26,120 nucleotides of DNA from a virus (IMGVR_UViG_3300028298_000028:1-26120); one strand, 5' to 3'. Shown: positions 6,869 through 14,797, numbered from the stretch's first letter. Made by a program: numbers and translations. The notes: a model not told the origin generated them from the sequence alone.

Positions 6869-7126
6869 ATGGGTGACAGACAATTCAATCCAAAGGAGAG
6901 TTATGGATGCGATAAAACGTTTCTTGTTATGGACGCAAGCAAGCTCAAAGACGACATTCCTTTGCTCAAGGCATCCATTGAATCAGAGATTGTGGCGTTC
7001 GTTCCTGCAAAGTATCGCAAGCACGTCCGGCGATTCATCAGGATACACGACGCGCCCAAACCAAGCGAAGCTGGCTGGCGTTATACGCCGTACGTAACCG
7101 TAAAAACTGGAAAGGTGGATTCGTGA
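6869..7126 (+). CDS. Hypothetical protein, 85 aa
   Basis: A small basic protein (MGDRQFNPKESYGC...) with a strong ribosome site (GGAGG, 6 bases before ATG). The second half is Arg/Lys-rich (VPAKYRKHVRRFIRIHDAP) and could bind nucleic acid, but no motif is recognised. Its stop overlaps the next start as GTGA. An overlapping frame at 6873-7097 lacks a ribosome site and is ignored. Confidence 0.75.
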   Translation: MGDRQFNPKESYGCDKTFLVMDASKLKDDIPLLKASIESEIVAFVPAKYRKHVRRFIRIHDAPKPSEAGWRYTPYVTVKTGKVDS

Positions 7127-7365
7127 ACAGAATAAACTTCATGCGAATGATTGGCCTCAGAGTAGCGGCGGCTGTGCTTCCGTTGCCTGCGACGCAAATA
7201 GTGAAGCATCATAAATTCAGACGGCAGGATGTTGGATGGATGATTAGAGATGCTCGTGAACAAATAATCAGGAGAACAAACAATGGAAATGACAGAGACG
7301 AGAGATGGGCTGGCAACAGTGTACAAAATAACGATAACCGACGAAGAGATGATCCGGGCGAGTAG
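7123..7365 (+). CDS. Hypothetical basic protein, 80 aa
   Basis: Starts with GTG in a GTGA overlap with the previous stop; AAGGTGG precedes it by about 4 bases. The first 50 residues (MNRINFMRMIGLRVAAAV..., then HHKFRRQDVGWMIRDAREQI) look like a real protein. The last 27 residues overlap the next gene in another frame and are Asn/Arg/Asp-rich, so the end may be unstructured. No family recognised. Confidence 0.45.
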   Translation: MNRINFMRMIGLRVAAAVLPLPATQIVKHHKFRRQDVGWMIRDAREQIIRRTNNGNDRDERWAGNSVQNNDNRRRDDPGE

Positions 7366-7549
7366 CGGTACTCCTTCGGTCATTCTTACCGGGGCGCAGA
7401 ACGTCAAGACTTCAATGTGTTGCAAGCTGATGGTTCTTTCAGGGCTGGCTGGGAAACTGGAAGAGGAAAAGTATCTGGCAATAAAAGCAAAGGAACGTGA
7501 GCAGGAACTCAAGGAGGCAATAGCGGCAAATGATCCCACGTCCAATTAA
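7283..7549 (+). CDS. Hypothetical protein, 88 aa
   Basis: AGGAGA lies 7 bases before the ATG. The protein (MEMTETRDGLATVYKITITD...) seems to have a small beta-rich start and a charged helical end (KLEEEKYLAIKAKEREQELK). Two adjacent Cys (MCCKL) are not in a metal-binding pattern. It overlaps the previous gene by 83 bases and the next by 20. Unknown function. Confidence 0.65.
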   Translation: MEMTETRDGLATVYKITITDEEMIRASSGTPSVILTGAQNVKTSMCCKLMVLSGLAGKLEEEKYLAIKAKEREQELKEAIAANDPTSN

Positions 7550-8159
7550 ATCCTATCGTGCAAGTAACGGCGCAATCGGGTTCAAGTTCGACGTAAAGGA
7601 CTTCCCGGACGGCGAGGCCAACGGCCTGTACTACGTTCGTGGAGCGATCTGTTGGCCAATACGCGACGACATAAAGGACACCTCGCGTGGTTATGCCATC
7701 CTTGCGGCACAGTCGCTGGCAACCAAGTCAATCGTCGTGTTTGAGTCTACGCCATTCACGAACATTGAGAACGTGGTCGAGGATAACAAACTGGTGTGGG
7801 AAGGACTGGAAGACTGGTTCCGGGCCGTGTGGCAGAAGTACATTGCCGACTCGTTCTACTGGTCGGGCAACGCCGACACACATTTCCAGTACCAGCTTCA
7901 ACTCATCCGGTGCAAGGACGTGGTGCCCCAGCCATGGATGATTGAGATACGTATCCCCGACCAAAACGATGCAATCAATACGCTGTATAATTTCAAAGCG
8001 AAAGGACTGCTGGTTCTCGACGAGGAATCCTCGCTGGTAAACGACCTCATGATATGGGAGCAGTCAGGCCGTAAACAACCGATGGCTTCCGTTCAGGCAT
8101 TGCTTACGCTGGTGTACGGCATGGGCAAGTATCCATTCAAACCAAACGCGGAGGAATAA
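7530..8159 (+). CDS. Hypothetical protein, 209 aa
   Basis: The largest gene of the unknown block. It starts inside the end of the previous gene; a GGAGG 12 bases upstream is distant but usable, and coupling is likely. The product (MIPRPIKSYRASNGAIGFKF...) has many aromatic residues (NGLYYVRGAICWPIRDD, LEDWFRAVWQKYIADSFYW) and reads like a folded cytoplasmic mixed alpha/beta protein. No catalytic motif, signal peptide or membrane segment is seen. Its place between packaging and head genes suggests an accessory role such as host takeover or anti-defence, but that is a guess. Confidence 0.8.
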   Translation: MIPRPIKSYRASNGAIGFKFDVKDFPDGEANGLYYVRGAICWPIRDDIKDTSRGYAILAAQSLATKSIVVFESTPFTNIENVVEDNKLVWEGLEDWFRAVWQKYIADSFYWSGNADTHFQYQLQLIRCKDVVPQPWMIEIRIPDQNDAINTLYNFKAKGLLVLDEESSLVNDLMIWEQSGRKQPMASVQALLTLVYGMGKYPFKPNAEE

Positions 8160-8209
8160 TGATGAGGCAGGCAAATGGTACAAACAACAAACAACTGAAA
8201 GGATAAATA

Positions 8210-8560
8210 ATGGTAGCAGAAAACAAACCAAGTGAAGAACCCAAGCCGCCTATCATCTCGCAGAAGGATATTCTTGCCGAGGCCGTCCGGCAGACCCTGC
8301 AGATGACAGTGATGGAGCCAATGATGGAGGTCATTACAAATTATATGACCGAAGTCAGGTCGGAGTGGGACAAGGTCAAAAACGTTATTGAGCCGTTACT
8401 TCGTGGCAAGTTCAGCCAGTGTCAACACTGCGGATCGTTTGCCCTGAACGATATGGCCTGCGAGGACTTGAAGTTCATCTGTCCTACGTGTGCGCTGATG
8501 TCGCAGTGGAAGTTTCACGACAAGACTGGAAAATATACACTGGAGAAAATAGAACAATGA
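8210..8560 (+). CDS. Protein with C-terminal zinc ribbon, 116 aa
   Basis: GGAT lies 5 bases before ATG. The first 65 residues are helical and charged; the C-terminal half has CQHCG (near residue 71) and CPTC (near residue 95), a two-pair zinc ribbon, with one extra Cys between. Zinc ribbons of this type bind nucleic acids or proteins. The stop overlaps the next start as ATGA. The precise role is unknown. Confidence 0.75.
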   Translation: MVAENKPSEEPKPPIISQKDILAEAVRQTLQMTVMEPMMEVITNYMTEVRSEWDKVKNVIEPLLRGKFSQCQHCGSFALNDMACEDLKFICPTCALMSQWKFHDKTGKYTLEKIEQ

Positions 8561-8685
8561 AAAAGAAACCGCGCAAGATGTGCATGAGTAGATTTGCGGC
8601 GTGTACCTGCAAGCAGAAAAAGAATCACAAGGGACAGCATGAATGTATCTGCGGAATTATGTGGAGAGGTAAGTCAAAGAAATGA
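8557..8685 (+). CDS. Small Cys/His-rich protein, 42 aa
   Basis: Starts in an ATGA overlap with the zinc-ribbon gene. The product has MCMSRFAACTC then HKGQHECICGIMW, the C/H-x-G-x-H-x-C-x-CG-x-x-W arrangement I recall from small phage proteins predicted to bind zinc. It is basic (MKKKPRK start). Its stop overlaps the next gene as ATGA, so three genes form a tight set. Function unknown. Confidence 0.65.
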   Translation: MKKKPRKMCMSRFAACTCKQKKNHKGQHECICGIMWRGKSKK

Positions 8686-8963
8686 ATGACAGCATGATAT
8701 CAAAGGCAGAATGGAAGAGGTACTGCGTCGCGCTGAAGGACGTGAACACCAAGCTCGGCCAACTGGCAGAGCAACAGCACAACGATATCAAAGAGATAAT
8801 AACCATGTGCGACATGAACCCGGTATTGCGGTTTCTTATGGCGGCGTGGATCGTCAAAGATATTCGGAACATCATCAATAAGTACCGAAAAAACGTCGTC
8901 AAGCAGGGAGATTTAACCGATGAAGATAGCGCGAAAGAACACGTTGCGAAACCGAACACCTGA
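8682..8963 (+). CDS. Hypothetical helical protein, 93 aa
   Basis: Starts in an ATGA overlap. The sequence (MNDSMISKAEWKRYCVALKD..., KLGQLAEQQHNDIKEIITMC) is probably a helical bundle with a moderately hydrophobic stretch (VLRFLMAAWIVKDI, about residues 48-61) that could touch a membrane but is too short and charged for a clear membrane span. It overlaps the next gene by 44 bases. No known family. Confidence 0.65.
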   Translation: MNDSMISKAEWKRYCVALKDVNTKLGQLAEQQHNDIKEIITMCDMNPVLRFLMAAWIVKDIRNIINKYRKNVVKQGDLTDEDSAKEHVAKPNT

Positions 8964-9198
8964 GACGTGGGCGATTCTCCTGAACCAGATTGTTTCTTAC
9001 AAGACGCGCATAGTCTGCGCCAACATCGTCTGGTGGGATTACCTGTCCGACAAGCTTGAGGCGTCAGAGTGGCCTTGCATTCGTGAGTATCAAAAATGCT
9101 GGAACGTTAAGGTAAGATGGATAAAAGCTGGACTGATTCGCATCGGATATTTACCCGAGACGGCAGAGCATCGCGCAAAAACTCCGTACAACAATTAG
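8920..9198 (+). CDS. Hypothetical Trp-rich protein, 92 aa
   Basis: GGAG lies 9 bases before ATG. The product (MKIARKNTLRNRTPETWAIL...) is basic and Trp-rich (IVWWDYLSDKLEASEWPC), typical of a compact helical protein. No motif recognised. It ends the block of small genes; about 180 AT-rich bases follow with a small AAGCG/CGCTT hairpin but no clear promoter or gene before the capsid staple. Confidence 0.65.
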   Translation: MKIARKNTLRNRTPETWAILLNQIVSYKTRIVCANIVWWDYLSDKLEASEWPCIREYQKCWNVKVRWIKAGLIRIGYLPETAEHRAKTPYNN

Positions 9199-9382
9199 AA
9201 AAATCCGTATGAATTGATATTTTTCCTGCACATTCACTTCAACCGCATGAATAAAAGGCGTTCTGCTTATTTTCCGTGTGTGTAAATTCAGCCTCGTTTG
9301 CCCTTCACTCCGTTTTGTTGCAAAATATTTCTGTGTTGAATAAGCGTTTTTCGCTTTGAACCAGTCACGGAGGATGTTTCGC

Positions 9383-9739
9383 ATGAAGATGGTATCGCTC
9401 AAGCTCCCTAAGAAATCCAAGAACGAATTAAAAGAGGGGCCTATCTCTCCGTTGTCAAATGAGTACCCCTACGATTCCAGACTAACCATTCGCGATGAAC
9501 CCTTGAAGAAAATGACGGAGATATACGACAAAGTCAATGTGGGCGATATCGTCATAATCAAGGCAAAAGCTAAAGTAATATCCGTATCGGAAAGCAAATC
9601 ACAATCCCTTGGTAACGAAAAAAAACATGAGGAGTGCCGCATAGAACTTCAACTCACGGATATCGGTTGCGAGATGGATGATGACGGCGCGATGGAAGAA
9701 GGGTTTGCCGAGGGTTCAGAGGACAAAAAGGAGGAATGA
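9383..9739 (+). CDS. Capsid staple-like protein
   Basis: Start set by GGAGG 9 bases before the ATG at 9383; upstream in-frame ATGs lack a site. The 118-aa product begins MKMVSLKLPKKSKNELK, then YPYDSRLTIRDEPLKKM, then VNVGDIVIIKAKAKVISVSE and RIELQLTDIGCEMDDD. This matches the pattern I know for phage capsid staple proteins (MKxxSLKL start, YPYxxRL, KVGDxxxxxAxAxVxSVS, LQI). Such proteins clamp the capsid lattice. The acidic tail (EEGFAEGSEDKKEE) is an extension. It overlaps the portal gene as ATGA. Identity rests on recalled motifs. Confidence 0.7.
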   Translation: MKMVSLKLPKKSKNELKEGPISPLSNEYPYDSRLTIRDEPLKKMTEIYDKVNVGDIVIIKAKAKVISVSESKSQSLGNEKKHEECRIELQLTDIGCEMDDDGAMEEGFAEGSEDKKEE

Positions 9740-11856
9740 TTTTGCCGGATGTAATCTCAACATGGATTAAGTGTCAGTACGACCGAGCGGACAAAAACCG
9801 CTATGATTTAAATAAAAAATGGGAAGATAACCGCTCCAATTTCCAAGGCAACCTGTTTTCAGAGAACGACGATACGGGAACGAACACGAAATGGAAGAAG
9901 GACGAGGGCGAAGGCTGGCGGTCAAAGACACATCCCGGCGCAACACACCAGAAAGTAATTTCAGCCCTTGCCATTGTTCTGGATACAATGCTTTCAGGCG
10001 GCTCAATTCCCTTCATGCTCAAGCCAAGCCCGTTCAACAAGCATCGCGTGCGTACCGCCGAACCTATTGATCCCAAGGCGGTGGAGAAGGACGTCGAGTT
10101 TATGTCTGACCTGATTGACCAGCAATTTTCCGACTGCAAGGCCGAACTTCACTTCACAAAGAACTGTCTATCGGCGGCATTGTACGCGTGGACTTATGCG
10201 AAGATGGTGGTAAAGCCCATAAAGCGGTCTGGATACGAGCCTGTAACGCTTGGCGAGATTGAAGGAATTACCGACTGGAACCGAATCAATACTCCGCAGG
10301 AATGGCGCAAATGGGAGGAAAGTTTCAATGCACCGCATTGGCAGTATATCCCGGTGTGGGATATCTTCCGCGATTGGGAGACTGACGATCTTACTGAATG
10401 TGGGTTTATTATTCACAGGCAGATTGTGAACAACTGGTGGTTGAGACAGAAAAAGAGCAAGCCATTTTTCATTGACGATAATCTCGACAAGGCAATCGCT
10501 CGCGTCAAGAACGACAAAACCAAGTCCAGTTCTTCTGTGAACAGCAACGAGGATACGTCCAATATGTCTCCGGCCTTACGTAACTTCGTAAATTACCGGG
10601 TGAACACAAGACAGTGTCTTGAGTATTGGGGCCGGATACCACGCGACATCGTGGAAGAGTTCGAAAAGGATAACAGCGGTCTGAATACTCGCGGAATCGT
10701 TGGCGATGGCTCTGACGATGGTGATGAAGTTGAGGTGTGCGCCATATCCGTGGAGGGCGAGGATACAATTCGCTTCGTTCGCACCACGCCGGACATGAGA
10801 CCATTCTCGCAGGCCAAGTGGGAAGATATCGGGGACGAGTTTATGCCTCGCGGCGTTGCGGATAACTGTCAGGAAATGCAGACCGTAATACAGGGGACTA
10901 TCCGAGGCATTGAGGACAACGTCAAACTTGCAGGCAATGTCATTCTGGCAATCAAGGAACGTCTGGTAAAGAATATGCCGAAGTCATTCAAGCCGGGAAC
11001 TCGCGTTCTGCTTGCCGAGGAATGCCAGAAGGCTGGCGATGCCATCCAGCAGATTACCATTGCGGATATGTCCAGCGGACTCATGGGCTTGCTCAATCTT
11101 GCCAAAACGCAAATGGAAGAAGACAGCATGGTTCCCAAGATTGCACAGGGTATGGTTGAGGCAGTTGGACAGACGGCGCGTGAGGTAAGCATCCGGCAGG
11201 CACAGGCTTTAAAGTATCTTGGCATGGCAATACGAAACATTGACACCGGGCTGATAGAGCCAATGGTTAAGATGTTCTACGATTACAACATGGAAGATCC
11301 GGAAGTCAAACAGGGCAAGGGCAACTATCTCATTCAGGCACTGGGCTTTTCCAGTTTCCAGAACAAGAACGAACGGCTAACGAAACTCATGCAGGCTCTT
11401 ACGCTGGCATTGGCACAGCCAAAGCTGGAGGCCGAGACGAAGATTCGTCAATGTTGGGAAGAGATTATCAAGGCAATGGACGTTGACCCGGATATGTTCC
11501 TGAAAACTCAGGAAGAGAAGGACAAAGAGCAGGAAGAGGCCATGAATAACCCGGCACTGCAACTTGAGATGGAAGGGCAGAAAGCCGTTGTCGAAAAGGA
11601 CAAGGCCGCCGCGCTCAAGGATAGAACAGATGCGGCACTGAATCTGGCACAGGCAAAGGATAAGACCGTCGATACCGACGCCAAGACTGAACTGCTTAGT
11701 CTGGAGTTAGGCCAACCCGGACAGGCAGATGTGCCGGCCGACGTTGCCACACAGCCGCCTGAACAGCCGGAGCCGGGCATAGATGCCGGAATCGGGCCAG
11801 TTCCGCAGGAAGGCGCGGAAGTACCTGCAGAACAACCAAACGAGGTGATCGTGTAG
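9736..11856 (+). CDS. Portal protein
   Basis: A 706-aa protein between terminase and capsid genes, of the size of podovirus-type portals. It forms the ring through which DNA enters and leaves the head and docks TerL. The core has aromatic-rich segments (HWQYIPVWDIFRDWETDD near residue 200) and a long helical region around residues 440-520; the C-terminus has a Lys/Ala/Glu helix (about 590-660) and a Pro/Glu tail with QPPEQPEPG. The ATG at 9736 overlaps the previous stop but is 1 base after GGAGG; TTG at 9742 has 7-base spacing and may be the real start. Family assigned mainly by context and layout. Confidence 0.85.
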   Translation: MILPDVISTWIKCQYDRADKNRYDLNKKWEDNRSNFQGNLFSENDDTGTNTKWKKDEGEGWRSKTHPGATHQKVISALAIVLDTMLSGGSIPFMLKPSPFNKHRVRTAEPIDPKAVEKDVEFMSDLIDQQFSDCKAELHFTKNCLSAALYAWTYAKMVVKPIKRSGYEPVTLGEIEGITDWNRINTPQEWRKWEESFNAPHWQYIPVWDIFRDWETDDLTECGFIIHRQIVNNWWLRQKKSKPFFIDDNLDKAIARVKNDKTKSSSSVNSNEDTSNMSPALRNFVNYRVNTRQCLEYWGRIPRDIVEEFEKDNSGLNTRGIVGDGSDDGDEVEVCAISVEGEDTIRFVRTTPDMRPFSQAKWEDIGDEFMPRGVADNCQEMQTVIQGTIRGIEDNVKLAGNVILAIKERLVKNMPKSFKPGTRVLLAEECQKAGDAIQQITIADMSSGLMGLLNLAKTQMEEDSMVPKIAQGMVEAVGQTAREVSIRQAQALKYLGMAIRNIDTGLIEPMVKMFYDYNMEDPEVKQGKGNYLIQALGFSSFQNKNERLTKLMQALTLALAQPKLEAETKIRQCWEEIIKAMDVDPDMFLKTQEEKDKEQEEAMNNPALQLEMEGQKAVVEKDKAAALKDRTDAALNLAQAKDKTVDTDAKTELLSLELGQPGQADVPADVATQPPEQPEPGIDAGIGPVPQEGAEVPAEQPNEVIV

Positions 11857-11857
11857 T

Positions 11858-12133
11858 ATGAACCTGGAACGAGAATATGGGCTAGACGAGGGAGAGGTAA
11901 ATTCGCTGGCGCAGATAGAAGATTCGCCGCCTGCGCTGGCAATTCTCAAAGTTGCCTTGGCGATACACAAGAGGGAGACGAAGAAAATCATGGATGGCCT
12001 GACGGGAGTTAACGAAGCTGAGCCGCGCAATGATTATCGTCATTCTATAGGTGCGGCAAGTACAGCCGCAAAAATATTAGGGCTTCGAAATGAAGCTCTC
12101 GAACAACAAAACATAACAAACAGCAGGAGGTAA
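11858..12133 (+). CDS. Hypothetical protein after portal, 91 aa
   Basis: A helical, charged protein (MNLEREYGLDEGEVNSLAQI..., PPALAILKVALAIHKRETKK) starting 1 base after the portal stop and ending 2 bases before the next ATG. GAGGTGAT in the portal end lies about 10 bases upstream. The position between portal and head genes suggests a small head accessory protein; no motif confirms it. Confidence 0.65.
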   Translation: MNLEREYGLDEGEVNSLAQIEDSPPALAILKVALAIHKRETKKIMDGLTGVNEAEPRNDYRHSIGAASTAAKILGLRNEALEQQNITNSRR

Positions 12134-12135
12134 GG

Positions 12136-13119
12136 ATGAAGACGAGAATAATGTCAGTATTTGCCAGCATGATCTTCGCAGGCGTTTTGATCGCTGGAGA
12201 CGTTCCCGAAAATATGAATTTCCGGGGCGACGTGAACTTCGACAAGAGTTGCAACATCAAGATAAACGGAACAAAGGTGACGGCCACTGCCGCTGAAATT
12301 AATCAGCTTGCAGAGACCGTTCTTTCGGTCGAGACAATGAAGATTGAGAGAGTTGAGTCAACAACTGGTGGCTTCAGTGGTATGCCGCTGGCGGCGTCAC
12401 CCAATCAGTCATATTTTCTTCTGGAAGATTTCTATCACTACATGACGGACACCAACATTCCTGCAGTACGTGTAAACGCATGGAAATATGCTGGTGACAG
12501 CACCGACAAGACAGGAACGACTATTGCTATTGGAGCAGGCGGAATTTTGAAATACATTCCTACTGGTACGGCGAACGACGAGCAGTACATTCAGTACACG
12601 CCTCTGGCTACTGAAGGTGCGTTTGGAATTGCGTCGAACAGCGAAAAGAGAATGTGGTTTGAAGCGCGGATCGCCGGGCCACATACGAATGCACCCAGCT
12701 CAACGTTTATCGGCTTGGCGACCAATGGGTCGTCTGCGGCTGACTTTATGGTTGATGATTCAGGCCGGATGACCACCAATGGCGCGTTCATGGGCTTCTG
12801 GTGCAACTCTTTGAATTCGTCCAACAGGTACTGGAACTTTATCGCTCACAAACCGCTTGCAACCTATGCGGCTACTCCAATAACGACCAACGGCGTATTA
12901 AACACTTCGCTTGGAACTTATAAGCGGCTTGGTTTCGCTTATGATGGTGTGAGAACTTTGACGGCATACGGCGATGGCACATCCATCGGATCGTTTACGG
13001 TAAATAATGCAGAGTATCCTCTGAATGTTCAAATGATGCCCGTTATGGCAGTGAAGACATTGGCCACATTCGTTCCTACGAATTACATAGACTTCATTTA
13101 TGTGAACGAGGAACGGTAA
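12136..13119 (+). CDS. Exported head-fibre-like protein with signal peptide
   Basis: A 327-aa protein with GGAGG 5 bases before ATG. Residues 1-21 (MKTRIMSVFASMIFAGVLIAG) form a typical Sec signal peptide with cleavage likely near residue 20. Then comes INGTKVTATAAEINQLAE, a motif I associate with phage fibre or head-fibre proteins. The rest (residues about 85-327) is Gly/Thr/Asn-rich beta structure ending FIYVNEER and resembles a concanavalin/LamG-like sandwich. It lies between portal and scaffold, where virion proteins normally have no export signal. It could be a virion fibre, or an exported surface protein made during infection. Confidence 0.75.
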   Translation: MKTRIMSVFASMIFAGVLIAGDVPENMNFRGDVNFDKSCNIKINGTKVTATAAEINQLAETVLSVETMKIERVESTTGGFSGMPLAASPNQSYFLLEDFYHYMTDTNIPAVRVNAWKYAGDSTDKTGTTIAIGAGGILKYIPTGTANDEQYIQYTPLATEGAFGIASNSEKRMWFEARIAGPHTNAPSSTFIGLATNGSSAADFMVDDSGRMTTNGAFMGFWCNSLNSSNRYWNFIAHKPLATYAATPITTNGVLNTSLGTYKRLGFAYDGVRTLTAYGDGTSIGSFTVNNAEYPLNVQMMPVMAVKTLATFVPTNYIDFIYVNEER

Positions 13120-13158
13120 ACGTTCGAGCGTGAGCAATAAACAACAAGGAGAATGAGC

Positions 13159-13434
13159 ATGAAGAAGGATGAATCAGTGAAAGCACCTGAAGCGAAAGCA
13201 CCGGAAGCACCAGCGCAGGCTGATACTCCCAAAGTGCCAGAGCCCGTAAAAGCACCGGAAGCACCAGCGCAGGCTGATACTCCCAAAGTGCCAGAGCCCG
13301 TAAAAGCACCTGAAGCGAAGAAAGTAATCGCGCCCGATGCGATGACCATATTGACCATGAAGTTTAATGCCCTTTGCAAGTTGCAGGGTATTTCGTTCAA
13401 AGAGGACGCCGGACGGTTTATCGCGGTTCGATAA
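13159..13434 (+). CDS. Pro/Ala repeat protein, 91 aa
   Basis: Start set at 13159 because GGAG is 7 bases upstream; the ATG at 13153 is only 1 base from it. Residues 1-53 are Ala/Pro/Glu/Lys-rich and contain two exact copies of an 18-residue unit (APEAPAQADTPKVPEPVK). The C-terminal 38 residues (VIAPDAMTILTMKFNALC...) look like a small folded domain. The repeat half is probably an extended linker or stalk. Its place before the scaffold suggests a small head protein. Confidence 0.7.
   Translation: MKKDESVKAPEAKAPEAPAQADTPKVPEPVKAPEAPAQADTPKVPEPVKAPEAKKVIAPDAMTILTMKFNALCKLQGISFKEDAGRFIAVR
13198..13305 (+). repeat. Perfect 54-bp tandem duplication
   Basis: Two identical 54-base units (13198-13251 and 13252-13305) encode 18 residues each inside the Pro/Ala repeat protein. 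No base differs between copies and partial units flank them (GCACCTGAAGCG), so the duplication is recent or kept even by recombination. Confidence 0.95.
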
Positions 13435-13479
13435 ATCGTTTCGGATGGGTTAGAAACAATAACAAAAAGGAGATGACCA

Positions 13480-14598
13480 ATGACAACTGATGCAGATGAG
13501 CCAGTGGATCAAGAGTCACCGGAACAGGATGCCGCTTTCGATGAAGAGGCCGCCAAGCCGGGTCTGGAATCTGATGGGGCTGTAAAGCTTCCTGATGATG
13601 ACGAGAAGAAGGACAAGAAGTCCGAGAAACCTGCGCCAAGCAAGGCAAAGGAACCGGAAGAGAATGACGACAACAAGGAAGATAAAGAGGACAAGCCAGC
13701 GGACAAGAAAGAAGAATCCGAGTCTGGTGAAGAGGATATTCCAAAGACTGCGGCTGAAAAGGCAGAAGCCGCCGCAAAGTCACTGGAAGAGGGCAATGGC
13801 GATGATCGGCCCGAAAGCGTCCTTGATATTCTTCCTGATTCCTACGCATGGGCGAGGGATGTTGTCGGAACAGACAAGTTCAAGTCTTTCGTTCTCAAAC
13901 AACCGAAGGCAGTGCAGAAGGCGGCAACATCGGGCGATCTTGATGACTCCATGTACGTTCTTGATCTTTACAAGGCGGCACAGGATGGAAACAGCGAAGT
14001 CAAACCTCTAAGTTCTGAAGCCAAGGCAACCGTAAGTTCTATTGCCAAGAAATTTGGTGATACGAAGTTCACGGCCCCGGATGGTTCTGAAAAAACCATC
14101 AAGCAAATTGCCGCTGAATACGGCAACGAGGAACTCCTTGAGGCCATTGGAGCGATGGCGCAGGCCATGAACGCTGAAAGCCTCAAGAACATGAAGCCTG
14201 TAGAGAAGAACGAGACTGTAGACAAACTTCAGGCACGCATTGACAGCATGGCGGCAGAGCAGGCGTACTGGGAGGAAGTCCTTGACGCTCATCCGGACGC
14301 CAAACGGCTGGCAAAGAAAGGCAAGATTGGTGAATGGGTTAAGACGCAGTCTCCGTCAGTACAAAGATTGTATCGCTCAAATAATCCTGAACATTCCATT
14401 CTTGTTATCGATGCCTACAAGGAGTCCGTTGCGAAGGCCGTCGAGACCGAGGCAGACGAAAACTCCAAGGGCAAGAAGCGAAATATTGATTCACTTCATT
14501 CTGAATCTTTAACAGGAAAGAAGGTAGTGAAACATAGCAAGAGTGGAAAAACACCCGAAGAAGAAGAGGACGACGGGTTTAACGAAGGAGCGAAATAG
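13480..14598 (+). CDS. Capsid scaffolding protein
   Basis: A 372-aa protein with GGAG 7 bases before ATG. The first 105 residues are extremely acidic and Lys-rich (DDDEKKDKKSEKP, EENDDNKEDKEDKP) and likely disordered. The middle is helical (IKQIAAEYGNEELLEAIGAM, residues about 207-226), followed by a coiled-coil-like KLQARIDSMAAEQAYWEEVL and HPDAKRLAKKGKIGEWV. A basic then acidic tail ends it. This layout, and the position two genes before the capsid gene, fits scaffolds of N4-gp56-type phages, which guide capsid assembly and then leave. Identity is from architecture and context, not from a conserved motif. Confidence 0.8.
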   Translation: MTTDADEPVDQESPEQDAAFDEEAAKPGLESDGAVKLPDDDEKKDKKSEKPAPSKAKEPEENDDNKEDKEDKPADKKEESESGEEDIPKTAAEKAEAAAKSLEEGNGDDRPESVLDILPDSYAWARDVVGTDKFKSFVLKQPKAVQKAATSGDLDDSMYVLDLYKAAQDGNSEVKPLSSEAKATVSSIAKKFGDTKFTAPDGSEKTIKQIAAEYGNEELLEAIGAMAQAMNAESLKNMKPVEKNETVDKLQARIDSMAAEQAYWEEVLDAHPDAKRLAKKGKIGEWVKTQSPSVQRLYRSNNPEHSILVIDAYKESVAKAVETEADENSKGKKRNIDSLHSESLTGKKVVKHSKSGKTPEEEEDDGFNEGAK

Positions 14599-14602
14599 AA
14601 GT

Positions 14603-14797
14603 ATGAATATCAAAGCCGTCAAGGAAAGGGCGATGTCGATAGATACGAGCAAAAGCCTTCTTGACGGCTTGGTAGATAAGTCAGTCCAACACCGATGCTC
14701 GGTATGTAACAGCATTATTGCTGTGGGTTCCGTCAAAGGTGTTTGGGAAATAAGGTGCCGACGCTGTGGGTTCTTCAACAAACAGGGTTCGGCGTAA
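14603..14797 (+). CDS. Com-like zinc-finger protein
   Basis: A 64-aa protein starting 4 bases after the scaffold stop. The C-terminal half has HRCSVCNSIIAV and WEIRCRRCGFFN. This CxxC-x(15-20)-CxxC pattern with RC-x-x-C and IRC-RRC-G-x-x-N matches the Com family, named after the phage Mu protein that binds RNA and switches on translation of mom. A ribosome site at its start is weak (GGAG 12 bases away). It lies directly before the capsid gene with an 80-base gap, so RNA-level control of capsid translation is a possible role. Could also be a generic zinc ribbon. Confidence 0.65.
   Translation: MNIKAVKERAMSIDTSKSLLDGLVDKSVQHRCSVCNSIIAVGSVKGVWEIRCRRCGFFNKQGSA

Noticed and set aside
9151-9420. 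89-codon minus-strand ORF across the gap before the capsid staple
   Set aside because: Overlaps ends of two plus-strand genes, no ribosome site, no motif; the gap 9199-9382 appears noncoding.
11508-11942. 144-codon minus-strand ORF
   Set aside because: Antisense to the portal C-terminus; Ser/Ala/Cys-rich composition reflects the Pro/Gln/Lys codons of the real gene.
13509-13796. 95-codon Ser-rich minus-strand ORF
   Set aside because: Antisense to the acidic, Lys-rich scaffold start; low-complexity artefact.
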